Assembly (NCBI GenBank): GCA_036365145.1
Contig: JAEOAD010000982.1
Span: 6,102,001-6,166,000, forward strand
Source: Orientallactaga sibirica
Lineage: Eukaryota; Chordata; Mammalia; Rodentia; Dipodidae
Length of the DNA: 64,000 nt
Reading direction: 5' to 3'
Below are positions 11,788 through 23,200 of the stretch, one piece after another (within the stretch, counting starts at the first letter, position 1; each line of letters opens with the position of its first letter). The notes under the pieces were generated by a model, which saw only the letters and a program-made list of their open reading frames with translations, did not search any database and was not told where the DNA came from. A program made the translations under genes and the position numbers.

Positions 11788-11829
11788 AAAATGCTTTACC
11801 AACTGAGCCATCTCCCCAGCCCATTTCTG

Positions 11830-11905
11830 GTTTTTTGTTTGTTTGTTTGTTTTGTTTTGTTTTGTTTTGTTGTTGTTGTTTTTGTTTGTTTGGTTTTGGT
11901 TTTTC
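11830..11905. repeat. T-rich (TTTG/TTTTG)n tract
   Basis: Runs of TTTG and TTTTG leading into the tail of the next reversed B2. Confidence 0.8.
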
Positions 11906-11917
11906 TTTTTGTATTTT

Positions 11918-12105
11918 TTTAAGATTTATTTTTATATATTTATTAGAGATGGGGGGTGGAGAGCACACCAGGGCCTCTAGTCACTGCAAACTCCAGATGC
12001 GTGCACCACCATGTGCATCTGGCTTACGTGGGACCTGGAGAATCAAACCTGGGTCCTTAGGCTTTGCAGACATGTACCTTAACCACTAAGCCATCTCTCC
12101 AGCCC
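11918..12105 (-). mobile_element. B2-type SINE
   Basis: Reversed B2 with a complete head 'aagccatctctccagccc'. Confidence 0.95.
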
Positions 12106-12111
12106 TGCCTG

Positions 12112-12260
12112 TTTTTGGTTTTTCAAGGTAGGGTTTCGCTGTAGCCCAGGCTGACCTGGAATTCACTAGGAAGCCTCAGGGTGGCTTCGAACTCAGGGCA
12201 GTTCTCCTACCTCTGCCTCCTGAGTGCTGGGATTAAAGGTGTGCGCCACCATGCTTGGCT
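12112..12260 (-). mobile_element. B1 SINE
   Basis: Complete reversed B1. 'cctgttt.tggtttt' lies on both sides with one mismatch. Confidence 0.93.
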
Positions 12261-12302
12261 CCTGTTTCTGGTTTTGACATGCATTAATAAAAAACCTATC
12301 TT

Positions 12303-12580
12303 GGGGCTAAGGAGAAGGCTCAGTGGTTAAGAGCACTTGCTGTGTAAGCATAAGGGCCTGAGACAGTTCAAGTGTGATTCCCCAGTGTAAACAACTGAGC
12401 ATGGCCATGCATGTCTGTAACCCCAGTCCTACAGGGAGGGTGGGACAAAGACAAGTTCTCTGGCCTCTGCCCATATGCACACAGGTGTGCACATCTGCAT
12501 GCACACACATGCATACACTACACACTCATCATACCACACCACATACGTATACTCTTTGTGAACAATAAAAACTATTGTTT
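12303..12580 (+). mobile_element. B3 SINE
   Basis: 'ggctcagtggttaagagcac' head, then 'tctgtaaccccagtcctaca' and a CA-rich 3' part. Confidence 0.8.
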
Positions 12581-12619
12581 TAAAACACTGTTAGCTTGCT
12601 GTCTTTTGGCAAGCCCTGG

Positions 12620-12779
12620 CCATTCATGGGGTTCTGCTCCACTATGGGACCAGGGATATAGATGTCAGTAGCCATGCACAGCTGTTTATGTGGGTCCTGG
12701 GAATCAAATTTGAGCAGTCTCTCAGGCCTTTATGCTTGCACAGGAAGTGCTCTTAACTGCTGAGCCATCTCTCTAGCCC
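12620..12779 (-). mobile_element. B3 SINE, partial
   Basis: 'gtttatgtgggtcctgggaa' and 'ctgctgagccatctctctag' are the 5' half of a B3 in reverse. Confidence 0.7.
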
Positions 12780-12802
12780 TTACATTTCCTCAATAAAAGG
12801 AG

Positions 12803-12950
12803 CCACAGCCAGTTTGTGGAGGCACATGCTTGTAATCCCAGCACTTGAAAGGAAGAGGCAGGAGGACGAGGAATTTGAGGCCAACATCACTACACAGGAA
12901 GTTTGAGGCCAGCCTTGGCTACATGAGTCCTATCTTTTAAAAATAAATAC
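12803..12950 (+). mobile_element. Old B1 SINE
   Basis: B1 with a partly repeated 'gtttgaggccagcc' segment. Confidence 0.75.
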
Positions 12951-12969
12951 ACAGAAAAAAATGAATGAT

Positions 12970-13145
12970 ACTGGACGTGGTGGTGCACGCCTTTAATCGC
13001 AGCACTAGAGAGACAGAAGTAGGAGGATTGCTGTGAGTTTAAGACCAGCCTGAGACTACATAGTGAATTCCAGGTCAGTCTGGGCTAGAACAAGACCTAA
13101 CCTCGAAAAACCAAAAATAGTAATAATAATAATGATAATAAATAA
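12970..13145 (+). mobile_element. B1 SINE with (TAA)n tail
   Basis: B1 body to about 13118, then a TAA/TAATGA tail. Confidence 0.9.
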
Positions 13146-13154
13146 TGAAAAAAA

Positions 13155-13354
13155 TTATGAGAGAGAATTGGCACACCAGGGCTTCCAGCCACTGCACTTG
13201 AACTCCAGACACATGCACTACCTTGTGCACAAGTGCTACCTTGCGTGTTTGTGTCACCACATGTGTCTGGCTTACATGGGACCCAAAAAGTAGAACATGG
13301 GTCCTTAGTCTTCGCAGGCACACATCTTGACCGCTAAGCCGTCTCTCCAGCCCA
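13155..13354 (-). mobile_element. B2-type SINE, central duplication
   Basis: Reversed B2 with additional 'tgtgcacaagtgctacctt' type sequence in the middle. Confidence 0.9.
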
Positions 13355-14620
13355 CAAAATGTTTTTCAAGTGGGTCAGAATATTCAAATTGTGGGCTGTA
13401 TAAGAAGGTGCTTCTTAGCAGTTTGATTCTCATGAGGGGGTATTGTTTCCCCCTAGGGGCAACTTGGCTGTCTACAAATACTTGTCATGTCTCAGGAACT
13501 CTGGTTGTATCTGGTGGGGGAGTCCCCTCGGGTGCTACTAACATCTTCCTGTGATTAGGACACGCCCTTAATCAGATAGTGACTGCCAAAAGTCACAAGT
13601 GCTGACAAAAGCAATCCTGTCCTGCTGTGTTGTTTACCTGCTTTAGTGTTTGGGGAAGGTAGATCTGTTGGAAGGTCATCTTGGAGAAGGCTAGGACCCT
13701 GCCCTACCCAAATATGCAGGCATCCAATTCTAAAGGGACAATGGAAAGGGGAGTCCCATTAAAGGAAGCTTACAAATGACAGGTTCTTTAGACCCTGCCC
13801 TGCCCTGCCCAGCCCAGCCTCTTTCTCTTTGAGAGCCCACCAAGGTCTCCCTGTGAAGGACACTGACTCAGGCATTCCCCTCTGGTTTCATTTCCTTCCT
13901 GTGCTATGGAGTGCAGCTGGAGCAGCAGAGAGGCAGTAGAGTATCTTGAAAATAACTTACCAAGAAACCTCACCATCTTTGTGAAAAGGAAGCTAACCAT
14001 TTCCCAGGCAGTGGGGCAGGGGTAAAGGCTAGAACAAACACAGGTGGCTTTCTCCCCTTGCATTGTTTCAGTGTTATAAAGGGTCCCAGACAGCTCTGGT
14101 GGCATTGCTTCAGAACTGGAAGTGAATGTTTAAAGTGTTCACTTTGTAGTATCCATTAACGTGATCTCCCAGAGTATGGCCATGTCCATGGGCCTTAGGA
14201 TTTTATGAGCAGAATGCTTCTTTGCAAGCCATTGGCTCCATGCTTCCCTGCTTCCTGCATTCAGCAATGGCATCCTTTGGAAACAGCGAAGTGTTAAATA
14301 TACTGGCAAGGTACTTACAGTCCTGTCCAAGGGCGACTGCTATAATGGCACATATGTCCTTTGAGTTTGTGGTATAACTGATCTGATCAAGCATATGGTT
14401 AGGAGGAGGAGAGTATGAACTGAAGATCTGTTTGAGGAAACAGTTGGATGGACACTGCCATAAGTCAGGAGGCACTTACTTCTTTTGTTAATCTTTAGAA
14501 GAGAGCAGGGAACAAACTTAGTTGCACTGTTGCAAGAGGGGGGTGGATGTCACATTTATATTTCTAATGCTTTTGTCGAAATTATCAGATTTTCAAAACT
14601 ATACAGAATTATATTCTGTG
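13355..14620. other. Unique stretch with candidate exon
   Basis: No transposon recognised. Two minus-strand frames (105 codons at 13788-14105 and 90 codons at 14203-14475) lie here; I recognise neither product. Confidence 0.4.
14319..14427 (-). other. Possible 109-nt exon
   Basis: On the minus strand a pyrimidine-containing acceptor 'gtttcctcaaacag' precedes 109 nt that are open in one frame (36 codons), followed by a good donor 'gtaagtacc'. The peptide is not one I know. Splice-like signals of this quality also occur by chance. Confidence 0.2.
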
Positions 14621-14624
14621 TACA

Positions 14625-14760
14625 TGGTGCTGAACATCAAAGAGACCCTGCTTCAAAAAAAAAAAAAAAACAAAGATGAAAGGTGAAGACTAACACCAGA
14701 GGTTGTCCTCTGACCCCCATACACATGCATGTCCTCAATCACACACAAAAGGTAACAGGT
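14625..14760 (+). mobile_element. B3 SINE 3' fragment
   Basis: 'gagaccctgcttcaaa' with a long A run, then 'ggttgtcctctgaccccc', as at the end of B3. Confidence 0.6.
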
Positions 14761-14816
14761 CCCATGCCATTTCACCCACAAACATGTCACGTGCTATCTG
14801 TAACATAGAAGGACTT

Positions 14817-14935
14817 CTTCCCCACTTCCTCATTTTCCTTTTCCTCCTTCCCTCTTCCTCTCTCCGCCTCCCCTTCCCCTCCCCCTATTTTCCTCCTCCC
14901 CTTCTACTTTCCTCCTCTTCCTCTCTTCTTCCATA
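14817..14935. repeat. Polypyrimidine tract (CTTCC-rich)
   Basis: About 120 nt almost entirely C and T on the plus strand, irregular rather than a fixed unit. Confidence 0.8.
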
Positions 14936-14959
14936 CCAGTTATACCCATTCATCATTTC

Positions 14960-15270
14960 CTGTGATCATAACAAACTATCCAAACTGAATGGTTTAAAGT
15001 AGCAGCAAATTATTCTGTCCTTACTGAAGGGTCAGAAAGCCCTGACTCCTGCAGAGGCTGTGAGGGAGAATTCCAGCTCCTGGAAGCCCTGGGTGGCATT
15101 TGACTGTGGCTGCTTCACTACAGGCTCCAAGACCAACCTTCCAGTGCCTTCTATGCCTTGGTCTTCACGTCTCCCTCTTGAGGCAACAATCCAGATTGAT
15201 CTCATCCTCAAATCCTTAATTTAATCACAACTACAATACCCCTGTTTCCAAAGGAGATCATAATCAGTCT
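14960..15270 (-). mobile_element. MLT1-like LTR, old
   Basis: 'gatcataacaaactatccaa', 'ggtttaaagtagcagcaaat' and 'cctgtttccaaaggagatca' follow an MLT1-type LTR in reverse. Confidence 0.5.
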
Positions 15271-15355
15271 TTTACCATCTGCAATAATACAACTCCATGG
15301 TTCACTCCTCCCGCCCTCCTCCGCTCCTCCCCTCTCCATCTTTACCCTCCCTGCA

Positions 15356-15455
15356 TTTTTGAGACAGTGTCTCATGTAGCCCACATTGGTCTTGAACTTG
15401 TTATGTAGCAGAGAGAGACCTTGGAATTCTTATTCTCCTGCATGTCCCTCCAGCT
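15356..15455 (-). mobile_element. B1 remnant
   Basis: 'ttttgagacagtgtctcatg' and 'tagcccacattggtcttgaac'. Confidence 0.55.
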
Positions 15456-15616
15456 GTGTGTTTTGTATTTTAGTTCTTTCTCAGATCATGTCCCTCCAGT
15501 TTTGTTCATTCATGCTAAAGGGAATGCACAAATGAGGGGGATACAGATAATCTTTGAGCAATGGAGATTTGTTTTTTCTTATTTTGAGGGTGGTAATGGA
15601 GATTTCTTAGGCTTAT

Positions 15617-15715
15617 AATAATTTTTTTGAGAAAGAAGGGTGGCCTTGAACTCAGGGCAATCCTACCTCTGCCTCCCAACTAATGGGATTAAAGGCGCAC
15701 GCCACCACACCCAGC
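15617..15715 (-). mobile_element. B1 SINE, internally deleted
   Basis: Joins 'tttttttgagaaagaa' directly to 'gggtggccttgaactcaggg', losing the middle. Confidence 0.85.
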
Positions 15716-15865
15716 TCAAAACTGCTGTGGTGAATATGAAGAAAATGAATGCAAGTCTTAGCGGTGAAATAGAATGCTTATAGAAACCAATGGCGTAGGC
15801 TGAAACTATGTGTGAACCTCATATCTGTTAAGCATAAAGTGAGGCTAACAATGAATTGTCTCCTA

Positions 15866-16010
15866 GATTTTTTTTGTTACTGTTGTTTTGAGGTAAGGTC
15901 TTACTCTGGTACTCACTCTGTAGTTCCAAGCTGGCCTCTAACTCACAGTGATCCCTCCTACCTCTGCCTCCCAACTGCTGGGACTAAAGGCATGCCCACC
16001 ATACCCAGCT
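15866..16010 (-). mobile_element. B1 SINE
   Basis: Reversed B1. 'ctcctagatt' flanks both ends as target duplication. Confidence 0.9.
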
Positions 16011-16726
16011 CCTAGATTATTTTTAGGACTAGTGATAAGATAAATGTGGTATTAATAGAGGATGTAATGGTAAGCATTTAATACATAGTACGTCTTATTT
16101 TTCTGGACAATCAGAGTTCATTGTAAATGAAAACCCTAGAAGGTTGTGGTAGAACCATATAATGCAGTAGATATTTCTTCTGTGCAAACCTACAAGGCAG
16201 TGTGTGACATGAGCAGTGACAGCTAGGATTGGTGTCAAATGAGGAACGTTTGTAGCCAGTACAGGATGCTAAAACCCTAGGAAGGAAACTGTCTTCCCCT
16301 ACCTTCCTGCTGAGACAGCAGCCTATGCCTGCCACTCTCATTGTGCCTTTATATTCTGCTGGGGTCATTCAGCTCCTACAATGAATGGTCCTTGGCCAGC
16401 AGAACCTGCTGGAAATTCTCGCCCTCCAGTCCCACACAGACCTGTGAATGGGAAACTCAGATCCAGTAAATAGGAACATGTTATTCAGTATTATAGAAAC
16501 GCACCATTGGCCTTCATGGTTTTAAGATTGTTCCTGAGTTGCAAGTGCAGTTTTAAGATGTGATGGCTACCTGGAGTTCTTTGTCTCTGCTTCCTTGTTG
16601 CTGTCTCTGTTCTCGATTCCGTCTTGAAGGCTGGTTGTATGGCTCCTTTATGTCATGATGTGCTGACATCATAGCAACAAGTGGGTCAAAAGCGACGGGG
16701 GAAAATACCTTTTTCACAGTCTTTTA
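16011..16726. other. Unique stretch
   Basis: No repeat or gene recognised. Confidence 0.45.
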
Positions 16727-16858
16727 TTTTTTTTCTTTTGCATTTTGAAATAGAGTCTCATTATGTAGCCCATGTTGGCCTGGAACTCGGGATTCTCTTG
16801 CCCCAGCCTCGTGAGTTCTGGGATTATAGCTGTGTGCCACCACTTCCCCACTCCCATT
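16727..16858 (-). mobile_element. Old B1 SINE
   Basis: 'tagcccatgttggcctggaac' with diverged ends. Confidence 0.75.
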
Positions 16859-16859
16859 T

Positions 16860-18110
16860 TTCTTTTCTGTTAATTTTATCATTTGTAGAGTGTACATGTG
16901 CATTTTACACTTGTTTGGGAAAGACTATGTTAGAGATATGGAAGAAAAAGGAGGAGCTTTCTAAAGCTTTGTGTGATAGTGCATGCTTTAAACATACTTA
17001 AAGCATGTGACCTTTTGAGCATACACCTGTTCTTCAATATCTGTGGAACTTTTGTTCAAGGACACTCATGGATTTTCAAGTCTCATACAGAAAATGGTAC
17101 AACATTTGCATAGAACCTACACAAATCCTCTTCTATACTAGTCTCTGGATTGCTTATAGTATAAAGTGAATGCTATGGAAATACTCATTTTGTTTAGGGA
17201 CTAAGGACAAGGGGGAAAGCCTGTACATGTTCAGAACAATAACCCAGCCACACCTCTGAAGCTTGAACCTCCTGGGAGCCCAGTTCCACCAATGTCCACC
17301 TGCCTGTGAGGGCTAATGAGGGGAGGACTGGGAGAGAGATCTCCTTGGGTCTGGCTGCAGATGAGTTCTGGGGACCATGCAGATGGAGGTATCGCTCCCC
17401 ACTTCTCTATCAATGCTCTTTTATCTTTCTTTACCTGCTGTCACTCATCTTGTAACCCACATTCATCTCCCTTCCAGGTAAGCAGGAAATAGTCTCACTA
17501 CCATTCCACACCCCCTCCCTTCCCCCTGCCACCTACTCAGAGTTGGTGACCTACTCTGGACTCATGTTCCATCTCTCCTGTCTTCCCAGTCTCCTCCTCT
17601 GTCTAGCTGTTGCCCAGACCTCACATCCCTACACCCATCTCTCTTCCTACTCTACCCCACCACCTCTGTCCCTTCATTTCCGTATTCTTTCTTCCTCGTC
17701 TATCAGGTCTCACCCTCAGTTGTTCTTTCAGTTGACTGTATCATAACAGGAACCCATTTACCTCTTTCTCCATGCCCTCGTTCCCAGGCCACCTCCCCAA
17801 TGGATGACTATGCTTCAAGGTCCTCCACTTGCCTTGGCTAGAACCTGGGAATTTCCCACCAACCCTTGTAGCTGGTACTGTTGATGCCCAATGGAGCCAT
17901 AAGTGTGACTGACCACTGGGGTGAGGTGAGCGAGGCTTTTACTGCCTGTGCTTCTGTAAGCAGCACCAATTACTTGGGCTATTGTTAGTGCCCTGTCGAG
18001 GTTGAATAGACATTTGTTTGTCTCCCCCAGAAAAGTTCGCACAACACTGTAGCATTGCAATAACTTTGTCACTTCTAGGTATCTTTTTGTAATTGTTTTT
18101 TTGCATGCCA
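16860..18110. other. Unique stretch, pyrimidine-rich middle
   Basis: No gene recognised. 17430-17760 is strongly C+T biased on the plus strand. A 98-codon minus frame at 17815-18111 has no recognisable domain. Confidence 0.4.
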
Positions 18111-18174
18111 TGGTCTACTGGTAGAGGTCAAAGGACATCATCAAGTTGTTGTGCTCTATCTTCTGAGACAGGAT

Positions 18175-18346
18175 CTTTTTTTTTTTTTTTTTTTTTTTTT
18201 TTGGATTTTTGAGGTAGGGTCTCACTCTGGCCCAGGCTGACAGGGAATTAACTATGTAGTCTCAGGATGACCTCGAACTCATAGCGATCCTCCTACCTCT
18301 GCCTCCCGAGTGCTGGGATGAAAGGCGTGCGCCACCACGCCCTGCT
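18175..18346 (-). mobile_element. B1 SINE with long poly-T
   Basis: A T run of about 27 (the A-tail in reverse) precedes an intact B1 body. Confidence 0.95.
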
Positions 18347-18352
18347 TGGGAT

Positions 18353-18500
18353 CTTTTTTTTTTTTTTTTTAAAGCAAGGTCTCACTGTAGCCCAAGCTGA
18401 CTTGGAACACACTCTATACCCAAGGCTAGCCTCAAGCTTATGGCGATCCTCCTACCGCAGCCTAAGTGCTGGATTTAAAGGAATGTGCCACACTCCCAAT
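18353..18500 (-). mobile_element. B1 SINE
   Basis: Second reversed B1 directly after the first, more diverged. Confidence 0.85.
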
Positions 18501-18589
18501 GATACTGGGTCTTTTGCCACAGCAGAGGAACTGCCAGACTACATGAACATCAGACTAACTACCCCAAAAGCTTCAGATTCTCTTGGCTT

Positions 18590-18713
18590 CGTCTCCCATT
18601 ACCTTAGCCTGTGCCACTTTGCATCTGACTTTACATGGATGCTGGGGAATTGAACCTAGGTGAGCAGGCTTTGTAAACAAGCACCTTTAACCACTGAGCC
18701 ATATCCCCAGCCT
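18590..18713 (-). mobile_element. B2-type SINE, partial
   Basis: 'tggatgctggggaattgaac' and 'accactgagccatatcccca' give the reversed B2 head. The 3' half is not recognisable. Confidence 0.65.
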
Positions 18714-18769
18714 CTCAGTTCTAGGTATCATTTTTTAAAGGAGATAATCATGCACAAGCAAATTCTAAT

Positions 18770-18799
18770 TTTTTAAAAAAGATTTTATTTATTTATAAG

Positions 18800-18833
<34 letters not shown>

Positions 18834-18967
18834 GGTGCATCAGGGCCTCTAGCCACTGCCAGTGAACTCCAGGTGCATGAGACACTTTGTGCATCGGGCT
18901 TTACGTGGGTACTGGGGACTCTAACCCAGGTCGTTAGGCCTTAACTGCTGAGCTATCTTTCCAGTAC
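18770..18967 (-). mobile_element. B2-type SINE with (GA)n
   Basis: Reversed B2; the CT-rich region reads as about 14 GA units at 18803-18831. Confidence 0.9.
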
Positions 18968-18980
18968 CAGACACATTTTT

Positions 18981-19141
18981 GTTTTGTTTTTGTTTTTCAA
19001 GGTAAGGTCTCACTCTAGCCCAGGTTAACCTGGGACTCCCTCTACAGACCCAGGCTGGCTTTGAACTCAAAGTGATCCTCCTACCTCTGCCTTCTGAGAT
19101 CCCGTGCCTGGGATTAAAGGTGTGTACCACAATGCCTGGCT
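18981..19141 (-). mobile_element. B1 SINE
   Basis: Perfect 12-bp duplication 'agacacattttt' at 18969-18980 and 19142-19153. Confidence 0.95.
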
Positions 19142-19162
19142 AGACACATTTTTAAAGCAGAC

Positions 19163-20355
19163 TTTTTTTTTGACAACTTCTTTAATTGTAGACAATATCC
19201 TATGGTACTTCCCTCCCTCCCCCCCCCACTTTCCCCTTTGAACCTCCACTCTCCCATCATATCCCCTCCCCATCTCAATCAGACTTTTATTTTGATGTCA
19301 TGATCTTTTCCTCCTATTATGATGGTCTTGTGTAGGTCGTGTCAGGCACTGTGAGGTCATGGATATCCAGGCCATTTTGTATCTGGAGGAGCACGTTGTA
19401 AGGAGTCCTACCCTTCCTTTGGCTCTTACATTCTTTCCGCCCCCTCTTCCACAATGGACCCTGAGCCTTGGAAGGTGTGTTAGAGATGTTTCAGTGCTGA
19501 GCATTCCTCTGTCCCTTCTTCTCAGCACCATGGTACCTTCTGAGTTATCCCAAGATTACCACCATCTGAAAAGAGAAGCTTCTCTAACCAAAAGAGAGAG
19601 TAGCATTAATATATGGGTATGGGCATTAAGAGAAGTCCTTACTGGGCAGTTTGGTGAGCATAGTATATACATTTAGTCAGACACCAGCAGACATTACACC
19701 CTTAGGGCTCATGACTACTCCTGTTGTAGGTTTTCAGTATCAGGGATGTATTTTCTCCCATGGAGTGGGCCGCCAGCCAGTCCAATTAGAGAGCGGTTGG
19801 TTTCCCCCATAACAGACATGCCACTATTGCACCCATTGGCTCATTTGGCCTGGCTGGCCAAATTTAAAGCTTGCAGTGTTCACTGTTGAGTATCTTCACT
19901 GGTGTTTTCTCTCTCTCCCATTGAACTGCATGCAGCGTAGCTTTTTCCAACTTTCTGTCAGCTGGTCCACATGGAGGAGGCTTTCACCTCAGCTCCAGCA
20001 GGATTTCTCAGTGATCTTGCAGCCCAAGTGTGTGGAGTCTTCAGCATTAGGGTCTTACCATCTATTCCTGGTGGGAAAACAAGGGCCTCGACAATGGCCT
20101 ATAATGTTTTGGGAATATCTGTGACCTCCCCGGCCAACAACTTACCCAAAAGTATCCCATCCCTGGCACTGAAAATTTTCTAGTAACAATCTATGGCTTC
20201 TGAGTGTTCCATTGTCCAGAAAAGAAGGTTTCCATATGACTTATTTATATCCTCTTAGATTTTGATTAACCCTCCCTCCACCTTTCCTTTACTCAATCTC
20301 TTCCCCCTGACCTCACTTAGGCCTTTTCACCCCCATTAATTTGTTCTTCTACTTA
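19163..20355 (-). mobile_element. Rodent L1 3' end (5'-truncated)
   Basis: On the minus strand this ends in a short poly-A after a G-rich polypurine tract (plus strand 'ccctccctcccccccccact' near 19210), the hallmark of an L1 3' UTR. Upstream come blocks shared by rodent L1 3' UTRs, e.g. plus-strand 'ccactattgcacccattggc' and 'gggtcttaccatctattcct'. No intact ORF2 is present. Confidence 0.75.
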
Positions 20356-20359
20356 TATA

Positions 20360-20500
20360 TATTCAAGGTAGGGTCTCACTCTGGCCGAGGCTGACCTGAA
20401 ACTTACTATGTAGGCTCAGGGTGGCCTCAGACTCACGGTGATCCTCCTACGTCTGCCTCCCGAGTGCTGGGATTAAAGGCGTGCGCCACCACACCTAGCA
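20360..20500 (-). mobile_element. B1 SINE at the L1 edge
   Basis: Reversed B1 abutting the broken end of the L1, without a clear poly-T. Confidence 0.9.
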
Positions 20501-20527
20501 AAAGTATGTTTTTAAAAAAGAAAAAAG

Positions 20528-20672
20528 AGCCAGGAGTGGTGGCGCACGCCTTTAATCCCAGCACTGGGGAGGTAGAGGTAGGAGGATCGCCATGAGTTCG
20601 AGGCCACCCTGAGACTGCATAGTGAATTCTAGGTCAGCCTGGGCTAGAGTGAGACCCTACTGCTAAAAAAAT
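20528..20672 (+). mobile_element. B1 SINE
   Basis: Complete B1, tail short and T-interrupted. Confidence 0.93.
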
Positions 20673-20679
20673 TTTTTTC

Positions 20680-20838
20680 AGCCAGGCATGGTGGTGCACA
20701 CCTTTAATCCTAGCACTCTGGAGGCAGAGGTGGGAGGATGGCCATGAGTTCAAGGCCATCCTGAGAGTACATAGTGAATTCCATATCAACTTGGGCTAAA
20801 GTAAGACCCTACCTCAAAAAAACAAAAACAAAAAAAAA
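20680..20838 (+). mobile_element. B1 SINE
   Basis: Tandem neighbour of the previous B1 with an (AAAAC)-type tail. Confidence 0.93.
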
Positions 20839-20845
20839 CCTTTTG

Positions 20846-21068
20846 AGTAGCTGGAGAAATGGCTTAGCAGTGAAGGTGCTTGCCTGCAAAGCCTAAGGAC
20901 CCATGTTCTACTCTCTAGATCCCGTATAAGCCAGACACACAAAGGTGAGGCAAGCACAAGGTCACACGTGCCTACTAGGTGGCACAAGCATCTGGAGTTC
21001 AATTGTAGTGGCTGAGGCCCTGGTTCACCAATATTTTCATATTCATTCCTTCATTCTCATTCTCTCTC
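20846..21068 (+). mobile_element. B2-type SINE, long form
   Basis: Contains the extra 'gcacaaggtcacacgtgcct' block seen also at 29.9 and 43.5 kb. Confidence 0.9.
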
Positions 21069-21078
21069 ATTTTTTTTC

Positions 21079-21213
21079 AGCCACCACACCTTTAATCCCA
21101 GCACTCTATAGGCAGAGATAGGAGGATCATTGTGTGTTCACAGCCATCCTGAAACTACATAGTGAATTCCAGGTCAGCCTGGGTTAGAGCGAGACCTTAC
21201 TTCAAAAAACCAA
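21079..21213 (+). mobile_element. B1 SINE, 5'-shortened
   Basis: Starts at 'cagccaccacacctttaatc', lacking about ten bases of the usual 5' end. Confidence 0.88.
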
Positions 21214-21234
21214 ATGAATATAATTTGTTTACTG

Positions 21235-21329
21235 GACTGGGGAGAGAGCTCAGTGGTTAAAAGTGCTTGCACATTTGTCTGGAGTTCGTTTCAGTGGCAG
21301 GAGGCCCTGGCATGCCCATATACTCTCTG

Positions 21330-21381
<52 letters not shown>

Positions 21382-21382
21382 A
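21235..21382 (+). mobile_element. B2-type SINE, internal deletion, (CT)n
   Basis: Jumps from 'aaaagtgcttgc' to 'acatttgtctggagttcg', losing the B box. The 3' part is a pure CT array at about 21334-21380. Confidence 0.9.
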
Positions 21383-21534
21383 TATCTAGAGCCCAATACA
21401 GTTTCTGGAAGTTAAGGAACTGGTGAGTTGAATTGTTTTTATCTCCCTTCATCTCTGCGTAAAACAGATTTTGCCCTGATTGGGTTTTGTCCCTCTCCCT
21501 CTCCACTCCCCACTCTCTACTTGCCACTTTTTCT

Positions 21535-21612
21535 TTCCTTGTGGCTAGGGGTCAAACCCATTGCTTTGTATGTGCTAGTCAAGTGTTCAACCACTAGAGC
21601 TACGTACCTAGA
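21535..21612 (-). mobile_element. ID-like SINE, old
   Basis: Reverse tRNA-like head: 'gggtcaaacccattgctttg', 'gtgctagtcaagtgttcaac'. Confidence 0.6.
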
Positions 21613-21620
21613 CCCTATTC

Positions 21621-21775
21621 TGTTTCTTTTTTGTTTTCTCGAGGTAGGGTCTCGCTTTGGCCCAGGCTGACCTGGAATTCACTATGTAGTCTCAGGGTGG
21701 CCTCAAACTCCTGGCTGTCCTCCTGTGTCTGTCCCCCGAGTGCTGGGATTAAAGGCGTGCACCACCACACCTGGC
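21621..21775 (-). mobile_element. B1 SINE
   Basis: Near-complete reversed B1; 'cctattct' is on both sides. Confidence 0.93.
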
Positions 21776-23045
21776 CTATTCTATATTACTATCTGGAATG
21801 ATTCATATTTTTAGTGTCTACATGGTACCTGCTGGGAATTGGTTTCAGGACTCTATCCCTACAGCAGTGGAAACTAGAATCCCCAAGTCCTGCATATAAA
21901 ATGACGTAGTGTGTTCATACAGCCCCCATACAACCTCCTCTACTTTAACTCTTGTCTACATAACATGTCTAATACTGCACATGCTTACAATAAGTGCCAT
22001 ATTAATAGTGTTAACTGCTGCTTAGAGAATCGTGATAAGAAAGGTGTGTTCACATGCTCAACCTGGACGAAACTTGTTCCTCTGGTATATTTTGACCTGG
22101 GGTTGATTATATTACCTCATAGGGACCCCAGAAAGGTAAAGGATATAGAGTTAGCAGAAGCCCTTAGGTAGTAACCCCTTTGAGGTTTCAAAACTTCCAT
22201 TTCATTCTCCCTCCTGGGCCATCAAGTACTATGGGCGCTCTGGAGTCTGAAAGGTTTCCAGGTTACAGTTAAATGAGAAGAAGACATCACAGACCTAAGT
22301 CTGCGGCATCCTGGAGTCTGTGACAAGTGGCCCAGCAGAGCAAGTGGGTGCATTTCTTGTCTTCACCGACCCTGCTCTGCTCCGCTCTGTGCTTACACAG
22401 CCGTTGTTGCCTCTTGTAGAAAGACATTTGAAAGTTCCTCTTCAGACCAAGCATGCGTACTCCTGTGTGGTGACATGAGGAAGGAGAACTTCTGACCCTT
22501 TCAAAGGGGTCAGCTGGGACTTAGTAACTCCTAGCCCTGTCTGGAAGAGGAAGAATGGTGCTGAACATGTAGATGGATTGGCTCGCCCAAGGCCACAGAG
22601 AGCTGGGAAGTGGTCCAGAAACTCAAAGAGGGAAGAGTTTCTTTCCAGGGATCTCGTGCTGTGCTACATGTTGGTTGTGTTTGGGGACAGCCTTGTAGCT
22701 AACTACCCTACTGATAAGAGAAAATGGATTATCATGGCTTTGATATATCTCTTTGCCAAAATGATAACCTTGTTTTGGCTTTGCCATGTAGAGGGTTCAC
22801 TTGATAGATAATTCTTTTCCCATCCACTGCTTTCATGGCTCCTCAGAAGGGCCTGGCCGAGAACCTTCAGCACAGCATCTTCTTGGGCTTTGGAAAATGG
22901 AGACAGGAACAAAAGGGAATCAAATACACCATAATACCTTAGCAACTGCTGACTAATAACCCTCTGCACAAACCAGCATGGCTGTAAGTGGAACAGTACC
23001 CCCAAATTGGTTTGTCACTGGGAGTGGGCTTTTTAAAAAGTGCCC
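21776..23045. other. Unique stretch, no gene recognised
   Basis: 1.27 kb without recognised repeats. A 100-codon minus frame at 22703-23005 and smaller plus frames overlap one another; none resembles a protein I know. Confidence 0.4.
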
Positions 23046-23200
23046 AGCCGGGCGTGATGGCGCATGCCTTTAATCCCAATACTTGGGAGGCAGAGGTAGG
23101 AGGATCACCATGAGTTCGAGGCCAGCCTGAGACTACATAGTGAATTCCAGGTCAGCCTGGACTAGAGCGAGACCCTGCCTCGAAAAAAAAAAAAAAAAAA
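23046..23200 (+). mobile_element. B1 SINE, young
   Basis: Intact body ending in 18 or so A residues. Confidence 0.95.

Larger units (their letters stand above)
11150..11822 (-). mobile_element. B3 SINE split by a B2
   Basis: Body at 11150-11496, remaining head 'actgagccatctccccagcc' at 11801-11822. The two parts rejoin exactly when the B2 and one target copy are removed. Confidence 0.8.

Noticed and set aside
15310..15350. Possible CpG or promoter-like pyrimidine stretch
   Set aside because: Short, pyrimidine-biased only, with no CpG cluster or conserved promoter element.
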